A DNA stretch of 64,000 bases from Salipiger mucosus DSM 16094 (GTDB lineage Bacteria > Pseudomonadota > Alphaproteobacteria > Rhodobacterales > Rhodobacteraceae), in NCBI RefSeq assembly GCF_000442255.1, contig NZ_KE557276.1, forward strand, positions 111,216 through 175,215, in the 5' to 3' direction. A program made the translations under genes and the position numbers. Below, one piece after another: positions 58,924 to 64,000 of this stretch. The notes below the pieces were generated by a model. That model saw nothing but the letters and a program-made list of their open reading frames with translations. It did no database searches and was not told the origin of the DNA. Every line of letters starts with the position of its first letter. Within the stretch, counting starts at the first letter, position 1.

Positions 58924-59550
58924 ATGAAACCTTTCGTCCTTCTTCTTGCGACCGTCGCGGCCCTGCCGGTGCAGGCGGCGACATTCATCTCGGGCGCCGA
59001 CTACGACGCTGCCTACGTCGAGGATTTCGAGGACACCCCGACGGGCGAGATCCTCGACACCGATGCGGTGTTCCAGGCGCTGGGCATGGACCAGCTGCTG
59101 GTGCAGGGGAAAAGCGACGAGTACGGCGCGCGGGCCGGCGTCGGACGGGCGCTGGGCGCGACCACCGAGAACGATCTCGCCATCCTTGACCCCGGGCAAT
59201 CCGGCTCGATCGTGGCGCTCTACATCGGGTTTTCCTCGGAGATCTCGCGCTTCGGCTTCGAGTTCAGCGACCAGCAGACCAGTTTCACGGTCGATTTCCT
59301 GAACGGCGGCAGCGTCTTCGATACCATCGACGCGAGCACGCCCGACGCCGAGTTGCACGCCTTCGACTTCGAGACCGCCTCGGGATTCGACGCGGTGAAC
59401 ATCACCGGTCTCGACGGCGTGCTGATCGACAGTTTCCGGGTCGAGACGCTGGCGCCGGTGCCGCTTCCGGCGGCGTTGCCGCTGGGCCTCGCGGGGCTGG
59501 GAGCGCTGCTTCTGGTGGGGCGTCGGCGTCGTGCGGCGGTGCGGGCGTGA
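58924..59550 (+). CDS. secreted protein with VPLPA-type C-terminal sorting motif
   Basis: This 208-residue protein has a signal peptide (MKPFVLLLATVAALPVQA). A beta-rich extracellular domain follows, then VPLPAALPLGLAGLGALLLVGRRRR, a PEP-CTERM/VPLPA-type sorting tail with a membrane segment and a basic cluster. Such proteins are processed by exosortase-like enzymes and reach the cell surface or matrix. No exosortase lies in the window. High GC suggests it is host chromosome between two mobile regions. Confidence 0.85.
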   Translation: MKPFVLLLATVAALPVQAATFISGADYDAAYVEDFEDTPTGEILDTDAVFQALGMDQLLVQGKSDEYGARAGVGRALGATTENDLAILDPGQSGSIVALYIGFSSEISRFGFEFSDQQTSFTVDFLNGGSVFDTIDASTPDAELHAFDFETASGFDAVNITGLDGVLIDSFRVETLAPVPLPAALPLGLAGLGALLLVGRRRRAAVRA

Positions 59551-59595
59551 TTGCGCTTGAACGGCTCGCGCGGCTTGGCTAAACCCGCCGCGAGC

Positions 59596-59671
<76 letters not shown>

Positions 59672-60175
59672 AAAAAGAAGATAGATAAGTATCTGATTTT
59701 AAAAAAATTCGCCTCGAAGATCTCAGGGCGATGTATAGCAGGCAACCCAAAAATGTATAGCAGGTAGGCCTCAAGGTCACTCCGAGTCACCATCGCCTGA
59801 ACCAGCAGGCTATCTGCCACACGCCGACGTAAAGAAACCACTCGTGTCGGAACAAGGTTGAACGTATGTTTCAAGCTCGACTTCGGCATTTCCGGGCGCC
59901 CGCTGGGTCCTGCTTCTGGCGAAGTCCGCCGGGTGTCATGCCGCATCGCCCGCGGATGGTCGTATGACGGGTGAAACAGAGCGTAGCTACTGCGTAGGTA
60001 ATCTGTTTCAATGGCGCATGCGCCGCACCTGTCATCAAGGCCTCCCGCCGGGACCCGTTGCCCAACGTACTCTCCAAAAGGCTTATGGAGCCTTTCCTCT
60101 AGTTGATCCCACGAGAGAAACAGTGGCAATGCTCCCAGCTTCTCCCCTCGAATGATTTAAAAGAAGGAATTATAC
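59672..60175. other. region after tRNA-Val with paired repeats
   Basis: No certain gene. A minus-strand frame (59662-60129) overlaps the tRNA and is not convincing, though a decayed integrase cannot be excluded. ATGTATAGCAGG occurs twice, at 59731-59742 and 59753-59764, spaced 22 bases, which resembles recombinase arm sites near an att core. Confidence 0.4.
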
Positions 60176-60592
60176 ATGGCTATTAATCGTGGAAGTCAGT
60201 CTGCGCGCATCACTTCAAAGACTGAATGCGGTGAGTATGACGCAGAGACCATAGAACGCGTCCATCAAGAGAATATTCGGAAGAGCCGACTTGCGTCGGA
60301 GTTGAGCGAAGGGGTCAGCTCGGAGGCCGGGGCCACAACATCCAAACAATATACATGGAAGACAAGCGCCCGGCCTGTGGGGGATCACGAGATCAGTGAG
60401 TATCAGGGAGATGGCGGTAAACGCGAGATGTTGCGGGCTCAAGCTCGGAAACGTCGTCAAGTTCGGAGGCGTGAGGCAAGTATCTGGGACGAACTTGCAC
60501 CGAAAGAGGTGCATGGAGTTCTCAACTTTATGCTTGCAGCGATCTTCCTATTGGGTCTTGTACTAGTCTTTTTTATCAACGGTCGACTTTGA
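60176..60592 (+). CDS. small protein with C-terminal membrane anchor
   Basis: This 138-residue protein has a long polar N-terminal region rich in basic residues (RAQARKRRQVRRREAS), ending in one hydrophobic segment (VLNFMLAAIFLLGLVLVFF) and NGRL. AAGGAA precedes the ATG. Lower GC than the chromosome. Function unknown; the shape suits a tail-anchored inner-membrane protein with a nucleic-acid-binding N-terminus. Confidence 0.6.
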   Translation: MAINRGSQSARITSKTECGEYDAETIERVHQENIRKSRLASELSEGVSSEAGATTSKQYTWKTSARPVGDHEISEYQGDGGKREMLRAQARKRRQVRRREASIWDELAPKEVHGVLNFMLAAIFLLGLVLVFFINGRL

Positions 60593-61202
60593 AAGTCAGA
60601 GGCTTACGAGCGGCGCAATATTATTCGGTCTCCGTGTGGCTTGAACTGGCTTCGTTTGGTTACTAGAGAATAAACCCGAGCTGCCCCGGCTTAATGCTCC
60701 GGTTTTAGGATGGTAGAGGGCTAGGATGGTCGAGGTGAGAATTGGACATTTGAGGGAGCCAAAAATCACCGAATGCTGCCATGTCCGTCGCGTCCTGTCC
60801 TACGATGTTGAGGGCGAGTGTAGACTGAGTGCTGCATAAACCGAGGCGATCAGGTCGCCTCAAAAGGTGTGCTACGGAGAGGTAACAAGAGGCACAATTG
60901 GGTCTAGGGAGATGTCAATAGATTCCGCAATCTCGGAATAATGTGGCTAACTACTTGCGGCATTGAGCCGGACTCCGCGCAGCTTGGCACTGAATGTCTA
61001 GGGTGCTGAATACTTGCGCAAACGAAAGCTCAATGCTGCCATAAGAGCGAAAACTTTGATGTCTGAGTGCCCTTGTTGGTACGGTCAAGCTTCTTTATAA
61101 AATCTACTTGTCTATATGTCCTCGACGGAGTAAAAAGGTGGCGTTTCCACGTTATCCGCGGAACTGCGTCAATATGGATAATCCGAGTATATTTAGGCCT
61201 CG
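60593..61202. other. gap without supported gene
   Basis: About 600 low-GC bases. Only short frames are present, for example a 37-residue frame at 60726-60839 with no good ribosome-binding site. The promoter of the 61203 operon should lie near its end. Confidence 0.4.
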
Positions 61203-61985
61203 ATGAGCAAACTTCAAAACTTCCTGAATAAAAATTCCGTGCATGCGGGTGCGGAGCTTCCTCTGGTTCACACAACCCAAGCTTTCTCCTTGGACGGAAT
61301 TATCGACTCCAAGCTCCTGAAGCCCACGAAGTGCCCGGTTTTCGTAGGGGAGGAGTTAACCTATCTCTTTTATGGAAAGCCTTCTTATAGGGCGAGAGCA
61401 AGTGCCTCAAAGTCCTGGTTGATGCCGGTATGTTTCTTGATACGAATGAGTGCTGTAGCGTCAATAAAAAGGGTATTTCCGTTCGATAGTGGTGCTTTTC
61501 ACGCAGGCAGGCATCCCGCCTATCTTTCAGTCTTCAATATGGCGGAATTTGAGGTCTCTGGGCGGGATGACCCGTCAAAGATCGTGAGTGCTTTCTTTAA
61601 AACGGTTAGGGACTATTTCAAACTGATTCCAAAGGAATCTAGTAACTTTGAATCAGAGTACTCACTAACAGTGAGAGATAGTGAGATTCGTGCCTTGAGG
61701 GATTTGGCTGGTGACTCTTCATTAGTTGGAATTGACGATCGCAGGTTCTGTGTCGAAGTTCAGACAGCGGAAGATATATCCCTGACGTCCGGTAACGTTC
61801 AGGCCGTAATACTTCCTTACGATTATCTTGATGACGATTTGGTGGTTAGTTTTATTGAATCGGAATTGGAGGCAGTTCCTTTACCCTATGAAAGCTTCAG
61901 TCTTTCTTCATCCGAACATACGGCAATAATTTACGACAAAGTTTATGAATTCTTGCGGCAAGAGGGAGGTGTGCATGGGGTTTGA
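61203..61985 (+). CDS. unknown protein, first gene of a two-gene low-GC operon
   Basis: This 260-residue protein begins MSKLQNFLNKNSVHAG and has a distinctive pattern LVHTTQAFSLDGIIDSKLL, then VFVGEELTYLFYGKPSYR and KRVFPFDSGAFHAGRHPAY. The spaced H-T-T and Y-x-x-Y-G residues are reminiscent of ADP-ribosyltransferase-like folds, but this is by eye only. It overlaps the second gene's start by 11 bases. GC content is low. Its island setting suggests a defence or toxin role. Confidence 0.6.
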   Translation: MSKLQNFLNKNSVHAGAELPLVHTTQAFSLDGIIDSKLLKPTKCPVFVGEELTYLFYGKPSYRARASASKSWLMPVCFLIRMSAVASIKRVFPFDSGAFHAGRHPAYLSVFNMAEFEVSGRDDPSKIVSAFFKTVRDYFKLIPKESSNFESEYSLTVRDSEIRALRDLAGDSSLVGIDDRRFCVEVQTAEDISLTSGNVQAVILPYDYLDDDLVVSFIESELEAVPLPYESFSLSSSEHTAIIYDKVYEFLRQEGGVHGV

Positions 61986-62709
61986 TCTGGTAGGGTTTGC
62001 GGCGCCAGTGCAAATATATCCTCAGTTTAGTGTTCCCGTTTTTAGGGCTGGTGATGGTGACGGGTTCTATTCTCAGAGAATCGGCAGCGATGGGTTGGTG
62101 GATGGTTTTCTACCCATTCCATATGAAGAGGCTGAGCATCTGGCTCTGACAAATGGGGCGGGATATGAAGAAACCCTAGAGGTTGGTTCTTTAGGGCGCT
62201 ACGCTTTCTTTTTATCGCCCTCCGAGGGGGTTTTTGGTGAACGTCCTTCGGTAGAGGATTTTATATATTGCAACATGAATGTAATTGCGATTTCTGCGGT
62301 TGCTAGCCTTCAGGCTCTACGGTTTATTGGGTGCTCAAGGTCAAGAGAAATTGAAGCAATAGATAGGCTCTCGAAGGTGTTCGAGAACGATGACGTCCGT
62401 GAAAGATTTGTCGCTGTTGAGCGAGCTATGATCCAAGTCTCCGAATACGAAGAGGAGATAGACGTTTTGATTGATCGCCTGTCGACGAGCCCGGATTTTG
62501 CAACGACGCATGGGGTCATATCTGAGTTTCAGAAACTTCGCTCTGAGTTTCAGACGCGGCATTTCAAGATGGCGATGCGTGCTTGCTTGAGTAATAATCA
62601 AGTTTACTGGATTTCCGGAGATCAGGACGTTCGAGAATTTATCACATTCTTGATCGAAGAGGGTGATCTTGCTCTGACGGACGATGCCAAGTCAAAGTTG
62701 GAAGGTTGA
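61975..62709 (+). CDS. unknown protein, second gene of a two-gene low-GC operon
   Basis: This 244-residue protein begins MGFDLVGFAAPVQIYPQFSVP. It is soluble, with a beta-rich N-terminal half and a helical C-terminal half (DRLSKVFENDDVRERFVAVE, VISEFQKLRSEFQTRHF). GGGAGGT precedes its ATG, which overlaps the first gene. The pair are surely co-translated. It could be the partner or antidote of the first protein. No motif supports a specific reaction. Confidence 0.65.
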   Translation: MGFDLVGFAAPVQIYPQFSVPVFRAGDGDGFYSQRIGSDGLVDGFLPIPYEEAEHLALTNGAGYEETLEVGSLGRYAFFLSPSEGVFGERPSVEDFIYCNMNVIAISAVASLQALRFIGCSRSREIEAIDRLSKVFENDDVRERFVAVERAMIQVSEYEEEIDVLIDRLSTSPDFATTHGVISEFQKLRSEFQTRHFKMAMRACLSNNQVYWISGDQDVREFITFLIEEGDLALTDDAKSKLEG

Positions 62710-63075
62710 TGACGGGCGGTGCATCTAGAAATTGGGAGGTTCTGTTCCTTCGGTGTAGCGTGTTTCAATTCTGGAAAACCCGGGGAGCTATTGACGCCAA
62801 ACTCTCGAATCTAACAGGGGTCCCGCCGTTTCCAATGGGGCCCCGCGATCTCATTATGTGTTGCTGAATGCGTAACAAAATTGAGATCGGAGGGGTATTC
62901 AGCAACTAATTGAGACAATATTGGTTGCATAGGTGCCGACAGTACCTGCGCGGTCTCTGAGTCGAGGGGGTATACCCCTTTGGGTCCCATAAAGTTTAAA
63001 TAAACAATGTGTTAACGTTATATCGGGTTGCCCGCTCACGCGGGGCAAACCGCGCCAGAGCACCGCCATGTCGCC
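62710..63075. other. gap between the unknown operon and the recombinase
   Basis: About 366 bases without a gene. A GGGGTATACCCC-like palindrome occurs near 62967, and a hairpin with arms GTTGCCC.../...GGGGCAAAC near 63030-63050 could terminate the recombinase transcript. Confidence 0.35.
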
Positions 63076-63753
63076 CTATGCCGCTTCAAGCCGTTTTCGC
63101 AGTCTCGCGACTGAGTTGGGGTGCCAGCGTCCACCTCGCGCCGTCTTGATACCCCGGCGGTTCATTTCACCAGCAATGGCAGCGAGCGTGACGTGGCCAC
63201 CGGACTCGATATCGTCAAGCACCTCTGAGAGGTCCTGTGCGCGCGTCATCGCGGCGTTGCGTTGAGCCTGACAGGCGGCGGCATTGCCCTTGCCAGCGCG
63301 GCGGAGAGCTGCTGCACCGTTCGGGTTGCCAAGCCGAGTTCCACGCGCCTTCGCAGCCGCCAAGGCAGCTTTAGTTCGGGCGCTGATCTGACGGGCCTCC
63401 TCTTCGGCAATTATGGCCTTCACGCCGATGGTGAGAGGGGTGGTATTAGGATCGTCACAACACACGAAGTCGACGCCCGATGCCTGCAGATTCAGGAGGA
63501 ACGCGGCATTTCTTCCTAGCCGGTCGAGCTTCGCGATGACAAGGCGTGAGCCGGTCACCCGTGCCAGCTTCATGGCTGCATGGAGCTGTGGACGGGTATT
63601 ATTTCGGCCCGACTCGACTTCGATGAAGGCACCCACGACATGTGCCCCGCTAGCGGCTGAGTAGGTGTCAATTGCGGCCTGTTGGCCTTCCATCCCAAGA
63701 CCGCTTTGCCCCTGCTGTTCCGTTGACACCCGGATATACGTGACGATCTTCAT
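63076..63753 (-). CDS. serine recombinase (resolvase/invertase family)
   Basis: This 225-residue protein starts MKIVTYIRVSTEQQGQ, with the catalytic serine S10 in RVS. LVIAKLDRLGRNAAFL is the conserved motif of the resolvase core. The C-terminal helix-turn-helix (TLAAIAGEMNRRGIKTARGGRWHPNSV) binds DNA. It is small, of the Tn3-resolvase/invertase type rather than a large integrase. A 36-base palindrome lies immediately upstream and may be its recombination or operator site. Confidence 0.9.
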   Translation of the reverse strand: MKIVTYIRVSTEQQGQSGLGMEGQQAAIDTYSAASGAHVVGAFIEVESGRNNTRPQLHAAMKLARVTGSRLVIAKLDRLGRNAAFLLNLQASGVDFVCCDDPNTTPLTIGVKAIIAEEEARQISARTKAALAAAKARGTRLGNPNGAAALRRAGKGNAAACQAQRNAAMTRAQDLSEVLDDIESGGHVTLAAIAGEMNRRGIKTARGGRWHPNSVARLRKRLEAA

Positions 63754-63767
63754 GATCGGGCCTCCTA

Positions 63768-63803
63768 TTACAACTCGCGCAATGACCAGTACGCAAGTTG
63801 TAA
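63768..63803. repeat. palindrome upstream of the serine recombinase, candidate res/operator site
   Basis: TTACAACTCGCG and CGCAAGTTGTAA are inverted repeats matching at 11 of 12 positions with a 12-base centre. The site ends 14 bases before the recombinase ATG on the minus strand. Resolvase sites and autoregulatory operators typically lie in this position. Confidence 0.5.
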
Positions 63804-63857
63804 AGCAGTATGGGAGTGATTCGCGATTCTTTTCAGTGACTTAAGTCTGTATTCAGC

Positions 63858-64000
63858 GTAAGCGTTGGCTGCGCCCCACGCGCGTTCAGCTTGACGGCGG
63901 GAAGTTCCACGGCAGGAGATCGTCGATCCGACCTTGCGGATAGCCAGCGGCGATGGCCTCAAGGGTGGCCTTGAGATAGGCGAATGGTTCGACGCCGTTG
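63858..64000 (-). mobile_element. IS66-family element, right end
   Basis: GTAAGCGTTGGCTGCGCCCC at 63858 onwards resembles an IS66-type terminal inverted repeat (GTAAGCG...). The transposase 3' end follows inside it. The element continues beyond the window, so its other end and target duplication cannot be checked here. Confidence 0.65.
63886..64000 (-). CDS. IS66-family transposase, C-terminal fragment
   Basis: The last 37 residues read NGVEPFAYLKATLEAIAAG then YPQGRIDDLLPWNFPPSS and stop at 63886. This is the characteristic C-terminus of IS66-type TnpC transposases. The remainder is outside the window. Confidence 0.85.
   Translation of the reverse strand, partial: NGVEPFAYLKATLEAIAAGYPQGRIDDLLPWNFPPSS

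Noticed and set aside
60726..60839. 37-residue frame in the low-GC gap
   Set aside because: Too short, with no ribosome-binding site and no recognisable feature.
61030..61275. Minus-strand frame before the unknown operon
   Set aside because: No ribosome-binding site and it overlaps the start of a better-supported gene on the other strand.
62960..62975. GGGGTATACCCC palindrome as another repressor operator
   Set aside because: Half-sites resemble the prophage operators, but the 4-base spacer is missing and it lies far from any phage regulatory gene.

Overview
The window is high-GC DNA from an alphaproteobacterium, most likely a marine member of the Rhodobacteraceae. The basis is the core-gene set (ileS, truA, argD-argF, hom-glpX-recJ), a VPLPA-type C-terminal sorting motif, and the gene content of the prophage. 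The genus cannot be fixed from the sequence alone.

Layout. Positions 1-15418 are ordinary chromosome: the 5' part of ileS; small membrane proteins and a VIT/CCC1-type transporter; an acetyltransferase-DUF697-YcjX cluster; truA; argD and argF behind a possible arginine leader peptide; a frameshifted TetR-type regulator; a small lipoprotein; hom, glpX and recJ; then tRNA-Glu. A lambda-like siphovirus prophage starts at the 3' end of this tRNA. Its leftward early operon (22416 down to 15441) ends in the integrase. A CI-like repressor and a Cro-like regulator face each other across an operator region. A rightward early operon (25618-29716) follows, with a methyltransferase and a probable replication region. 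Then come a terminator, a phage-borne tRNA-Met-like gene, and the late genes in lambda order: Nu1, A, W, B, C with nested scaffold, D, E, Z/U/V-like genes, G/G-T, H, M/L/K-like genes, J and a tail fibre. A lysis cassette ends near 55576.

From about 55700 the DNA is accessory. There is a 51-residue Cys-rich protein, a small hypothetical gene, a low-GC pair coding for a soluble and a membrane protein, and a damaged tRNA-Val(CAC)-like sequence at 58682-58763. A chromosomal-looking VPLPA-CTERM gene and an intact tRNA-Val(TAC) follow. After that tRNA comes a second low-GC island with a small membrane protein, a two-gene unknown operon at 61203-62709, a serine recombinase beside a large palindrome, and the end of an IS66-family element that runs off the window.

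Together the prophage genes make a complete temperate module: integration, repression, replication, cos-type packaging, head, long non-contractile tail, and lysis. The large terminase carries a one-base frameshift in a run of five G, and the TetR gene a similar one in a run of three G. These may be sequencing errors or real damage. The best candidates for undescribed systems are the 61203-62709 operon, the 56549-58115 pair, and the exported protein co-transcribed with the prophage repressor. The clearest mechanistic signal is a lambda-style -1 frameshift site, GGGAAAC, at 41077-41083.
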